DNA of 64,000 nt from Lichenostomus cassidix (lineage: Eukaryota > Chordata > Aves > Passeriformes > Meliphagidae): NCBI GenBank assembly GCA_008360975.2, contig CM039182.1, positions 145,952,656 to 146,016,655 of the forward strand, read 5' to 3'. Each line of letters begins with the position of its first letter. The first letter of the stretch is position 1. Positions 49,448 to 61,295 of this stretch are shown here, piece after piece. Below the pieces are notes generated by a model, which searched no databases, had not been told where the DNA came from, and worked only from the letters and a program-made list of their open reading frames with translations. The translations under genes were made by a program, and so were the position numbers.

Positions 49448-49960
49448 ATGATCCCTAACACCCCAGAGGGATTGTCCTGTTCATTCCTGGGTTCAGTGGC
49501 TGTTCCAGCTCAAGCTTTTCAACAGGATGACAGTGCATGGGGCCACATGCCAGAATCCCTCTCCCTCTTCCTGCCACTTTACACTGCTCAGGGAACTGCT
49601 GAAAGGTGTGTAATTCTCTGTGGCACACAGGAGCTCTCACCTGATGCCAAGCAGCACAAACAACTCTCCCACCAGCTGCCTTTCTGCACGTTGCTAAGGG
49701 AGAGGAGCAGCAAACAAGATGAAGGGGAACCTGTGCTCTGTCAGGACACAGAGACTTGATGGCACCACGGGATCTGGGGGATGTGTGAATGGAGCTCACA
49801 GGAGTGCAGCCACAGAGCAGGAGGACATTCCCAGCCGGGCTTTAAGCTCATTACTGCTGGCAGTGTTGCTCTGGCACTGTGCTGCAGTCTGGAGGCTCAG
49901 ATGCTTTCCCAAGATCCCAGAAAGGCTGCACAGCCCATGTGAGCTCTGACCTTCCTGCAC
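49448..49960. other. GC-richer island with frames on both strands
   Basis: About 500 bases clearly richer in G and C than the surroundings, holding overlapping open frames of 103 codons (plus, 49,448-49,759) and 114 codons (minus, 49,455-49,799). Long opposed frames are expected when AT-rich stop codons are scarce, so they are weak evidence. No family, CpG-island density or repeat identity is recognised; an old LTR or a decayed exon cluster is possible. Confidence 0.3.
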
Positions 49961-50410
49961 ACCACTGACCTGTAGTACCTGAAATGCCTCATTTTTACAC
50001 TGTTCAGATATCACTTCCCAGTGAAATCTGTTGATTTCTAAGCAGATACTGCTGCATCCACCCATCAGGTCTGGATTTCCTGACCTGTTGGCCAGCACTG
50101 TGACAGCTACAGTCCTGTGTCTTCCTTCCTTGCTGTGCAGTGTGTATTGATGGCCATTGATTTTTGCCTTTTTTCTTTTATATATTTTCTGTATTCATTA
50201 CACATATATTTGTATCTCTGTAGCCTATTATTGTATGAGTATCTCATACCAGTAGTTTCCCATCCCCTTTTCCTAGGCAGAAAGACAAAACACACTCTAA
50301 GGGCCCCTATCCTGTCTTGGTTCTCCCTGGTACCATGGTTGAAAACAGCTCTTCAAGACATATTTTCATAAACAAAGTACAGCTAGTACCAAGGTGGGGC
50401 TCCAGAAAAA
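49961..50410. other. Unique non-coding DNA
   Basis: No feature recognised to the left of the putative LTR. Confidence 0.4.
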
Positions 50411-50673
50411 TGTTGAACTGGAAGGGGGAATTACCTCATCACCGTTGCTTCTAATTGGGAATTCTTGTCAAGTATGCTAACTTGCTAAACTTATAAAACT
50501 GCATTCATCCTGGGGTGGGGTGGGGGGCTTTGGTGGACGTTCTTCCATATCTGCCCCTTGGAGTTAATAATACTATAAATAAATACCAGTTTTCATATTA
50601 CCTCCTATGCTATTATCTTGAAAGTGTGCTGTTTCATTTCTAGGGTCTTTAAGGTATCAGTATCAGCACCACA
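50411..50673 (+). mobile_element. Putative solo LTR with TATA and poly(A) signal
   Basis: The 263-base segment starts TGTTGAACTGG and ends ...AGCACCACA, giving the TG...CA ends of retroviral LTRs. Inside are CTTATAAAAC at 50,490 (TATA box), a GGGGTGGGGTGGGGGGC tract at about 50,512-50,528, and AATAAA at 50,578-50,583, about 85 bases past the TATA, then a T-rich U5-like end. Flanking bases (GAAAAA left, AACTAG right) do not form a clean target duplication, so the ends are tentative. No primer-binding site or internal genes follow, so it would be a solo LTR. Sequence quality suggests it is younger than the LTRs at 18 and 53 kb. Confidence 0.5.
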
Positions 50674-52896
50674 AACTAGGACTACCCTCTTGCCTCACCC
50701 TTGCTGTGGTTCTGCAGCTCTGGTCAAATTCTAATGCAGCAGACATCTCTTATGAGCCACCTTCAAGCTGCCATGCTGATGTGGATTTTCCTTCTGCTGC
50801 TTTACCTTTACAGAGCTGAAATCTTCTGTGTGAGGTTTTCTGCAGCCCTATGGAATCCAACTCAGCATTGGACCACTGAAACATCAGGGGGGATTTTTAA
50901 AATTCTGGCATGCAAAATATAACCTGCTGCAGGTAATGATGTCTCTGTACTTGCACTCCAATAGATAGGAATTGTTTGAAAACCTCCGTGTTGCAGAGAG
51001 AACAGTGAATTGGAAGAAGGAAAGTCTGTCTCCATTCATAAGTTTGAATGATTAGACAAATTGAGGTCTACAAATCCAAAACTTATCTACAGGATATGGT
51101 TCATCTCTATATTTTGAAGTAGTGGATTTATAATACAAGCATGAGTGTACAGACAAATAAAGATTTTTGATCACTTTTTTCTTCCCTCAAACACTCAGCC
51201 TTTATCAATGACATGGCCACTGTCAAAAACACCCAAAGCTAAAACCACTATAGACTGGCAAGGTGATAGCTTGCCAGCATCAAAACAGGGAGTTGGAAAT
51301 GTCTCAATGAGAAATAAAAAGCCAATGTAAAAGACAGTATCCAAGAAATTTATGGACATACTATCTTCTGGAAAGTCTTATCCATATAGTTGCCAACAAG
51401 AAAAATTGTCCTCTGCCAACATGGGGAAACAGTCTGGATGGCTACAGTGAAATGTTTAGTTCGTACCAACATATCACAACAAGAAACACAAATCTGGCTC
51501 TTTTACCCAAGACAAATGTAATCACGATAATACTAAAAATGTACCAAATTAATGCCAGATATAGGTTAAGATTCCTTTTCCTTCACTATAAAGACAGAAA
51601 AATCAGGCTTTTAGTCTATGCTACTTGCTTAAAATCATTCCATACAGAGAAACAGAGAGTTCTTGAAGACAATTTATTTGGTTCCAACAGCTTGGCAAGA
51701 TTGTTGGAAAAAATTTCTTAATCTGAGAATGGCAGTTCTGGACAAGCATGTGGATCTTTGCTGGTGGAAATACACCCAGTTACTTGTGGCATACACAAAC
51801 AAAAGCAGGTTTCAGACTGCTCCTGTGACTTATTAAGGTATCCTTACCTTCTAAACTACTTCTATTGAATGTTTACTCCTAGATTAAATGGCAGACAGAG
51901 AATGATCCCTGGTTCTGAGGAGAGCGAGTGGTATGGCCATGTGTCCATATTGTTCAGGGTTATTCCTCTTTAGAGCAAACTAACTACACCTGGACCATGC
52001 AGCCCTTAACCTTGCGTCTCTTCTTGGCTTCATTAACTCAAAAAATAAAAATAATATATTTTTTGTATGTTAGGTTGTATTTAGTTAGTTGATTGATTCC
52101 TTGGCTGGGTTCTTTTTTTTTTTTTTTTTTGCTTGTTTGTTTTAATTGACAACAAGTACAATGATGCTGTGTTCACTGCAGATCACCACATTTTTACAAC
52201 TCTATGTGAAGCCATATGGTGCATGTGAGTGTGCTTGAGAATATGAAACATGACAGGGCAACTAGGAAGTCTGTGGAAGGGGAGGAAACCAAATCTTACA
52301 CGGTGTTTGAGATTTCCCTTGGAGAGACCTAGTTGATAATCCAAAATAAAGTGTTAGAATAAGTTTGTCTTTGAATTCAAATTGCGACACAATTACACAA
52401 ATACAGATATCTATTTTGTTGGAATTCTTAATATTTTATTAAAGGTTTAAAATTTCACAGATTTGAATCTTCAGTATACTCCAATCACTTGACTAGAAAA
52501 TCTTTTTCTCTGACAAATATGTGATACACATTGCGACAGCTGTTAAAAGCTTGACAAGTTTAGAAGGGTCAGTTTTATCCCAACATGTATGATTTTAAAA
52601 AAATAATTAAAGTCTGAATGTTTTAACGTTCAAAGTTAACTGAAAAAAAAAATCAGTCAATCTCTATTAAACATAAATATGATTCTTTAGAGAAAACAGA
52701 GAGGCAATTTAATTGTTTTCCAGTCACTGGTGGTAGATGTCTTGCTTCTGTGCTGTTGCTCCCTTGTTCTTGGTGCTTACTGAGAAGGGAAAGGAAGGAA
52801 AAAATCCCTGTTCTTCTAATCTTGTTTTCCAAGCGTAAGAGTATCTGTAGTTGGAAAATGCCCACAGCCTGCTGTCCAGCAGAGATGAAAGGTTAC
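50674..52896. other. Unique DNA with a poly-T run
   Basis: Contains an 18-base T run at 52,113-52,130. No repeat family or gene recognised. Confidence 0.45.
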
Positions 52897-53030
52897 CAAG
52901 GCCAGGCTGGGTGGGGTTTTGAGCAATTTGGTCTCGTAGAAGGTGTCCCTGACCATGGTAGGGGATTGGAACTGGATGACCTCTAAGGTCCCTTCCAACC
53001 CAAATTATTCTGTGCTTCTATGATTCTTTG
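52897..53030 (+). mobile_element. CR1 LINE 3' end
   Basis: AAGGCCAGGCTGGGTGGGGT, TTTGAGCAATTTGGTCTCGT, AGAAGGTGTCCCTGACCATG, GGATTGGAACTGGATGACCT and CTAAGGTCCCTTCCAACCCA, ending in TTCTGTGCTTCTATGATTCT. This is a clean CR1 terminus of about 130 bases, 5' truncated. Two short frames crossing it are not genes. Confidence 0.95.
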
Positions 53031-53479
53031 TTTATATTATTCTACCTTTGAGAAATCACCCCTGGAAATGGAAGAACTATCCTTGTTCCCAGTTCAGAAG
53101 TCATGACTGCCAAAATTGGGTTCAATTCTTCCTAGGGATGGAAAAACTCCAGAAGTACATCCATGGAGACCACTTTCTTAATCACATTCTCATCATTAGT
53201 CATGGATTTAAGCACCACGGAAATAATGCAGACACATCTCCTACAGCTGGAACTGTGAAAGGAAATGTTGAGGAAGAGAAATTTTCTGAGGGCTGGTATT
53301 TCCTGTTAGGCTCAGGAAATGCCTTGAGCAGAAAATATTCAAAGGCTAAGAGAATACTCTGGGCAAGTATGTCTGCCCTGGTCTTACTCTTTTTTGGGTC
53401 TGCTGGTGCCCAGTTAGACACAGGAGCTTGGGTCAGATAGATTCTTGTCCTGGTTGTAGAGATGGGGGAAGAGTTTAGT
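53031..53479. other. Unassigned; plus-strand frame of 130 codons
   Basis: A plus-strand frame (53,048-53,440) and an opposed frame of the same length (53,200-53,592) overlap. Neither shows family features. Part of the stretch may be the upstream portion of the LTR that follows. Confidence 0.3.
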
Positions 53480-53739
53480 GCAGTGTGGACACAATCTTGA
53501 TCTTGTTTTTGTTCCTGGTGGTAAATGTCTTTTTTGTGGGTAAAACAGCTCTCTTTGTTACTTTTGGTATTAATATTGTTGTTATTGAGCATTTTTTTAT
53601 TCTATTGCTTTTTGCTTTCAGGAGATTGTTATCTCAACCCATAGTCTCTGTTTTGTGCCTCCCTTACTGGAAGGGGAAGAGAGAAGGGAAGTGGCTGATT
53701 TGGAGATTAGTTTCCTGCTGGTCTTAAACCACCACAAAC
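53480..53739 (+). mobile_element. ERV LTR (avian ERVL-like), degraded
   Basis: The T-rich stretch with TTGTTACTTTTGGTATTAAT and ATTGTTGTTATTGAGC leads to TTGTTATCTCAACCCATAGT, CTCTGTTTTGTGCCTCCC, a GGAAGGGGAAGAGAGAAGGG tract, and GGTCTTAAACCACCACAAAC at the end. This order matches the 3' part of a common bird LTR that finishes in a TTAAACCAC-type terminus. The GTTATCTCAACCCATAGT core is shared with the remnant at 18.3 kb. The 5' limit is not clear. Confidence 0.6.
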
Positions 53740-53849
53740 AGTTTTACATTTTTATGCTTTTAAGGGATAGTTTGTGGTAAGAAATTCAGTAAGCTGTAGA
53801 ACAGAAAATCTTGGAGCTTTTATGGAAAAGCAGTAATGCAATTCAAAGC
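53740..53849. other. Short unique spacer
   Basis: No feature recognised. Confidence 0.4.
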
Positions 53850-53872
53850 AAAAAAAAAAAAAAAAAAAAAAA
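53850..53872. repeat. Poly-A run of 23
   Basis: An uninterrupted A run. The sequence to its left is not a recognisable processed copy, so a plain mononucleotide repeat is the simplest reading. Confidence 0.9.
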
Positions 53873-56800
53873 GACACAGAAATTCAGCAGTACTGTTACT
53901 GATTTCCTAACAATCAATCTCTTGGGATGTTGAGGGTCTGTATTTCCCCTCACCTCCTCAAATGAGGAATGGAAGTCTGTACAGCAGCAAATGTAATTGC
54001 AGCACATTTCAGTTGAGAGACAAAGCTTCTGAGGGGAGACAGAAGACTTTATTTGTCTTGGGCATTGGGAAGCCAACACAGATTTCTCGTACTCAATTTA
54101 CTATGAAAGAAATGGCAACTATTATCTGCAAAGCCTTCAGAAGATTATAATTAAAGGAGACAGGCTTGAAAGAGGATTTCATGTTTCTTTCTATAGACAG
54201 TGCTGCCAATTGAAGAAGCTACAGTACTTTCCTATAGAGCCAAAGCTGCTCCTAGACACATAATACTCAGTGATTTAAAAGCCCACACCTACAGCTTTCC
54301 CTCTTGCATCATAAATTGATTGACGATGACAAGTGAATAAGATTATCACCTCATGGGGACAACCTTCAGCTTAAATAAAGGATAAAACCACTTATCCTCC
54401 TCTAGTTCTCTCACCTTCTCCCAGGAGAATATACAAAGTGTCCTAAAAGCTAGCTAGCTGAAATAATAATCCAAGCTTTAAGTTGGAAACTGTCAGACCC
54501 TAGAAGACCTTTCTGTCTGCACCTTGAATCTACTTGTTTTTTCCCAAAGCCAAAGAGGTATTTTTGCACTTTTTTTGCTCAAAAAAATGCAAAATGTGTC
54601 TCACTCATTTGATTCTGGATAAGAAGATTTTTAAATTTTTTCAAGCGAAGACTTTTTTCCCCCCAAACAGCCATTGTACAAAAATCAAAAATTTTCTGAT
54701 AAAGTTTGTTTTAGGTTATTTTTTTCCCAAGCTTTAACTACTTTACATGCCAAAAGCCATATTTGTGCCTGAATCTAGGATATAAGCAAATGTTTTCTTA
54801 GTAATAAAATTTAATTACCTTTCATATTCCAAGGCTAATCCCCTCATAGAAAAAGAATTATTTTTAGTGTAGCTTTGTTTAGCCATTGCTTCAGTAAGTG
54901 GTAAATATTTACTCCTAAGACTGTCTGTGTGGGGCTAAGATGCTGACTGAGGTTAAACCACAAAAAAAAAAAGGAGTTTTGTTATGTCTGGCACAAAGTT
55001 CAAGGTACTCAGTGACATGAGAATGTGCACACACTGCAGCAGTCTCGTGGGACCATAGGCTACAGATACAGAAATTCGGAGGAACAGAGGTTTGGGGAGT
55101 CCCAGCAGATAGAAATGAGGCTGAATCTTCTCCTCTTGTGAAAAATTGTGTGATACCTGACCTCTTTGTTGTCTCAGTCACAAGCTGAGGTGTTCAGTAT
55201 CTGACCTCTGGAGGTGCTGGCCATGCCTGGTGGTGTGAAATGTCAGTAGGAGTTTTGATACTGGCACATACAGCATCAGATATTCTCAAAACTCAAGTAA
55301 TAGCTTTTAGGTTTTTTCTAAGATACAGAAGACTGATTTATTTGATAGTTTTGAGGTGTCTAATAGCATATACAGTATAATTAATGATCAGTAATAGCAA
55401 TTACAAAAATCTGATAGGAAGGACCATTTCTGCTGTGTGATTGCTAGATTTCTGTCTAACCCTGGGAAAGAAGATGTTATGTGATCCTTATATATATAAA
55501 AAAAAATTCCCTCAGTTTACATGAGTGTGAAGAAGGTTGCACAAAATAAATTTAACAGATGCCTTACCTCACTTTTTTTTTTTTCCTTCTTCAGTTTATC
55601 CTCTTGAAGTTCTTTTACAAAAAAGAATATTATTCTGTTTTGGGGCAACATACTGACAACCCAACAAACATTTATGCATGTATTCTGGCCTCAAGCCTAA
55701 CCACTGTGTCCTTAGTCATTAAAAAATTTTTACCAGCACAAATGTTAGAAAGCTCTGAATTTATTCAAGAGCCTACCATGATCTGTGGATCATTTCCCAT
55801 GCAGTTTCCTTGTTATATGCACTGATGATGGTGAGGTAGCTCCTAGAAGAAAACTGATACTCCATTTTTGACAAGCAGTGACTTTCCTTTACAAGACTCC
55901 CAATATTCTCAAACCTTGAGGCAGAAGTTGTTTTTTTTTTTCATTCCCTACTTTTTTTCAGAGTCTGAATTCATTTTTTATTCCCTGGGAGTAATATGGA
56001 GATTTGCAAATTCATTAAAAAAAATAAACCTATAATGATATCATAATAACATAATTAGAGATGATTAGTAAAGTACCATTATTTCCATCCTGGGTTTAAT
56101 TTGCATTGGTTACTGAGAGAAGTGTCCTTTCTTCAGTTTTGTCCTTGCCCTTGAAATGCAATGCCATGACAGACAGCAGTGGAGAAACATTGGCATGCAG
56201 TAGGGGATAGTCCTGTCCTCCTTTTACATATGCATCTTGTGTATGACTCTATTCCCATCTTGGAAAGGACTTGTTCTTCTGCAATCTAAGCAAAGGCACT
56301 GTCATTTCATAAAATACATTATCCAGCCTTTTCCAAGAACTGGCAGTGGCATATAATCCTGTGCTGATTTATGTTGGATTTATGTAGAAAAATACTTTCA
56401 TATACTTTTTGAATAATTGTGTATACAATTACTAAGCTTCTGGATTTTACAGCCTCTACAAAAAGATTGAATTTTGACCATTCCTGCTTCAGCTGGGTTT
56501 AGCCTCAGACATGATGCAAACAGCCTGTGACCTGACAGAATATTAATCTATTCGCCAGAGTACTCCCCTGGGCTGAATAGTTTTTTCAGTCTTAAGAACA
56601 AAACTAGTCTCCAATGTTTCCTTTAGTAAATCACTTCACAGGGTCACAGTGAATGGGTGCCCAGGTTAAGTGATATTTATTATAAATTAAGTATAAACAA
56701 GCTCTCTTGTACACTTTTCTAATTTGGGTGAAGAGCACTTGCCAACAGGAGTTTTTGCATAATGGGAATCTTCCATGTGAAGTGATTTCCCTTCTGTAGG

Positions 56801-57648
56801 TGCAGGGATTTGCAAAGACTGGTAGGAGACAATACTCTTGGATTTGCATAGCTCTGAGCAAGGTGATATCAGAGATAGGATTATTTCACCACTAATTTCA
56901 CCAAATGGAGAGACCAATTTTGTTTAGAGAGGAGCATAGGTCTGAATACTTTTACATTTACAAAAATTATATTTTAAAATAAGATAATTTTGCCTGATGC
57001 AATCAATCTTGGTGTCAGAGCACTGAACACAGAGGTCTAACTAACAAATGGCAATGTCTTGTTTTCAGCCATCAGGCTACCTTAGCAGTGGGGACCTAAA
57101 TATTCATCAATTTATCCTGACAGAAAGGGAAATGTTCTCCCTTTTAAAGCTGGAGGTGTAGGCACAGAACAAGGGCTTGACCGTGATGTAAAGCATTTGT
57201 AAAGCTGCAAATGTATGAAACCAAGTCTTCCTATTCCTGATCACCTGAAATATGGTGTTATAAATTAGCACCAAAACCCCTCAGGAGAAGCTGCCTTCTG
57301 TGATGGCTCTTTGGATTTCTTTCTACATCCAAGATTATCCTTTCTTCAACTAATTCTAACATTTTTTTCTTTTTCTTTTTCTTTCATGTACTGCTTTTAC
57401 AATTTTCAACATCCTAGAACAGTTACTCAGATGGGTGCATGTCTTCCCATGAACAGGAGGATAAGTACTTTCTGTTCTGTCAAGGTTTGGGGTGAAGAGC
57501 AATTTAAATAGGAACATCACTCAGAATTAATAAAGAGCTTAATTAGATTAGTTTGGTAGCAAAACACCTATGACAATGTTTGCCTATATTATTTGAACAA
57601 ATTATCCAACTCCAGTTCCATGCGTTCATAAGATTTATGTGGCACATT
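53873..57648. other. Unique non-coding DNA
   Basis: No repeat family or gene recognised over about 3.8 kb apart from short A/T runs and a (TTTTTC)n tract at about 57,361-57,385. Confidence 0.4.
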
Positions 57649-57670
57649 AAAAAAAAAAAAAAAAAAAAAA
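57649..57670. repeat. Poly-A run of 22 with A-rich extension
   Basis: An A run followed by about 60 bases of A-rich sequence broken by CC and G (AAAAACCCCACCAAAACAAA-type). Confidence 0.88.
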
Positions 57671-58376
57671 GCAAAAAGAGACTAAAAAACCCCACCAAAA
57701 CAAAAAGAACTCCCAAACAATAACAAAACCCCATCACTGCAAGGTGTGATTTCTTACTGGGTAATAGTTATTAAATATCTTTTCGGCAAAGGTAAACCCA
57801 AGGACAGAACTCTCCTTTCTTTCTCTCCCAGACCTGAGCTTGCTTAAGGTACACCAAAACAGTTTTTTGCAGTGAAAGCATTTTTCCCCCCAGGTATGAT
57901 GTATTTCGTTCCAGTTCTTGGCAGAAAAATTATAAAACCTAGAAAAACATGGCCAAGTGTGTCAGCTGTCCTGCTCAGCTGCTGCCTCAGACCTTTGGAG
58001 TAATGATGCAGCCACTGCCTGCTTGTTGTTTCCTCCCTCGCACCTCCACAGACACCTTCAGGAATTCACCCCTGCAGCTGTCACCATAAAGAAGGGAGGA
58101 ATGACTTAAGGAAAAAATGTAAAGAAGCAACAGAAGCAGCACTGTGGAGTCCTTAGGTTGCTTGGGAGCCATGCAGCATTCGAGCCTGTGCTCGTCATGT
58201 TTGTTCCTTTCCACAGGGCTCCCTCCTCAAGTTCTCTCTTTCTTTTTGAATTCTCTTTTTTTCAGTCCTTGATCCACCACATCTGCATTAGCTTAATTTT
58301 CAAGCCAAATAATTTACACCAGGAAAATGTTCTCATTATTGTCTTTGAAATCTTTCTCTCAATTTTCCCTCATTCT
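57671..58376. other. Unique non-coding DNA
   Basis: No feature recognised. Confidence 0.4.
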
Positions 58377-58377
58377 T

Positions 58378-58409
<32 letters not shown>

Positions 58410-58421
58410 CATCTATCTATC

Positions 58422-58483
<62 letters not shown>

Positions 58484-58493
58484 CTATCTATCT
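58377..58493. repeat. (TCTA)n tetranucleotide microsatellite
   Basis: Starts with TCTG units, continues as TCTA units with interruptions (CTACATC, CTATCATC and one TTTATC), and ends at CTTCCTCAC. Total length is about 117 bases with an uninterrupted run of ten or more units. The 151-codon frame over it, rich in Tyr-Leu-Ser-Ile, is a by-product. Confidence 0.97.
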
Positions 58494-61094
58494 TCCTCAC
58501 TTTTTAAAATTACTTTTCTTATTTTTTTTCATTTAGTTCTTCGTCTGTCTCCTCTACACAAATACTGGGCATACTGCTTCCCCCTCATGACCTGTTTCTC
58601 TGACATATTGTAGAGTCCTGAGATTTGTCCCTGTAAATCTATTCCTTTGTTATTCTTTTCTTGTCCAACCCTTCCCTGTGCTAGGAGTTTATGTGACCAC
58701 ACTACATAACAATATCTTTTAATCCAGCTTCCCTGATCAGGTTGTAGTTTGTATGGAGTGCAGAAAGGAATCATGATTTGATTTACAGGTCAATCCTGAG
58801 TCTTCATGAAGAGGTACATTTATCACTGATAGTTTCCTGACTTTTCTACACAAGATTTAGTTTGCTGTAAACCAATTTTTGCACCTCAGGACTGAAGTAT
58901 TAGTGTTAGGAATAAAGTATTACTGAACACACATACACACATATATATATACAGTGTTGTAACAAAATTTTTCATTTTCTAGTTTTATTTTTGCTTTTTT
59001 CCCATTAAAATATACATAAGAATCCTCGCTATAGGAAAGTAGAACAACCCAAATACCAGAAATTTCTTATTTCATTATTATTCAGCTTAGGTTTGTAACC
59101 ACCTTTTTATTCTAGATTTTAGAGTTGAGGCTTGTTTATTTTTGTTGTTGTTGGTTATTGATTCTCAGGGTATGTGTTTGTGAATTGAAGTGCATGGAGC
59201 ATGATTCAGTTATCTTTTTTTTTTCTTCCTAAAGGAAAAGAACCCAAACACATATTGGCTTTAAACCTACAACTTCCATTCCATACTGGAACAGTGACTG
59301 AATGAATGTCAATTGCTGAAAAGTCTGTTCACATTGCCCCTCAATTCTTATAAATTTGAATACAGAAACAGGGTAGAGGTGCCAGAGCTTATCAATAGAA
59401 ATACCTTAGTTCTAGCAGAATGCCCAGAGAAGCAGGAGCATTATCATTGCTTCTCCAAAATTCCTCATCCCAAGCACTGTTTAGAATTGATTGCATCTCA
59501 GACTAACCTTTCTTATGGAACAGTAATTTGGTTCCTGTACTTCAGCCCTCCTTGCTCAAACAATTCACCACTGTGACTTCTGCCTGGATATTTTTTTCCC
59601 CATGAATATTTCTCAAGTTGAAATTCTGAGTTACACACGAAGCGTGTTGAAATGGGTCAGTGAGCTGTGCAGAAAATGATAAGTGCAAGTTTGTGTGATG
59701 GTATTTAGACAGTCTAATTTTCACTTGTAACGTGTGATTAATTTTGTCTGCCTATCAGTCTTACAAAGAGCTTGATAACAGAAAATTTCAAATGCTTATG
59801 TATATTCAAGACATGGAAATTTTGGAGTTCTTCCCTAGAGTGGGAGATGGGATTGGGCATTTTAACACTAAAGGACTCTTTTTCAGAAGTCCGTAATTTA
59901 GGAATTTCACACTAAGTAAACTCATAACCTTTTAAACAGGAATCTACTAAGTATTACCTACCTTCAGCACCATCAGTCAACCTCAGATGCACCAGATACT
60001 CATCAAGGAACAGACATCACATGAAGGATCATAAAATAGTCTGGCTTTTTTTGGCAATGCCAGTCATGGTACTTGCCAATCAGATACAATTTTTCATAGT
60101 ATCTGCTTTCTAAGACACCTTTGCTAAGGTAAGGACATATAAATATTTTCATAAATTATATATCTTGCTTTTTTCAGCTTCTTTAAGATACCTCTGAAAG
60201 GCTTCATGCTTTAGAAATCTTCTAGACTGCCAAAATCCACCTCCTGTCCTAAAAAAAACCCACAAAAAAGAAAAAAACAGATTAACAGAAACCAAAAAGA
60301 AATTTGGTGCTAAACAGTATATCAAGTAATAATCTCTTTGTCCTGAATTCAGCTGATCCCTTACCAACAGCAAATTGAAGAGCAAGGAGGTCAGTTTTTC
60401 ATATTTTCTCATGGTTTTCAATCAAAATAGTTATTCGTCTATCTCTCCTCTTTACTATAATAACAGCTGTCTAACTTTTGTCCCCCATGGTTTCACAGAG
60501 CAACTTCTACTTAGCAGCTGCATGTGGAAAAAAAGATGATTTCTTAACTGAATATGCAGATATTTGGTGCCACATAATTTTTAGACACTCATGAAGACAT
60601 AGCTGTGCTTTCCTCTGGGTAATGTCTGTGTTTCATTAATGCTGTTGCTCAGATGCTCTAAGGGAAATCTGCCCACAGAATTTTCGCAGAGATGGTGCAG
60701 AAACCCTTTTTAACCTCAGATTAGTGAGCTCCTGAGTTACATTGTCTTCTGCATTGTGCAGACTCTTGGTGGCAAGTGGAGCTTTAGAGGGAAGAACAAG
60801 ATGTGGACCCTGGGCAGGAGGTCATGATTTAGGTATTGCTCTAGAAATAACCCAGATCTTTGCATGAGGCAGGAGTCAAACAGAGCACATGTTCCCAGTC
60901 AAACAGGATGAACTGAAAAGGTTTCCCTAACCAATATTTCCATGAAATGACAGATCTTTGAATCACCACACTGGGTACCTACAACAAATTCCAAGGAAAT
61001 TGTTAGAAACTGCTTAAATTACCTGAAAATTTTGTGCAAAGTTATTAGCATATTATTTGGGCTAGTGTAATATCACTTCCTTAAAAAGTGCATC
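58494..61094. other. Unique DNA with a CA/TA tract
   Basis: A short (CA)n(TA)n tract lies at about 58,928-58,952. No repeat family or gene recognised elsewhere. Confidence 0.45.
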
Positions 61095-61295
61095 TGTATT
61101 TTATGTATTTTTTATAAAAATAAAATATAAATATACTTTATATAATATAATAGATTATATGTAATATATATTATATAATGTACTATTATAACATACAATG
61201 TTATATAATAATATATAATATATAATATATAAAGTGTAGTAGAGGATATTTACTATATTAAAAATATAATATACATTTAATAATATTTTTAGATA
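61095..61295. repeat. TA-rich low-complexity tract
   Basis: About 200 bases almost entirely A and T, made of TATA, ATAT and TTATATAAT units with many short palindromes (for example ATATATTATATAATG). It is an easily unwound or cruciform-prone type of sequence. Confidence 0.85.

Noticed and set aside
58158..58613. 151-codon frame rich in Tyr-Leu-Ser-Ile
   Set aside because: Most of it is a reading of the TCTA microsatellite.
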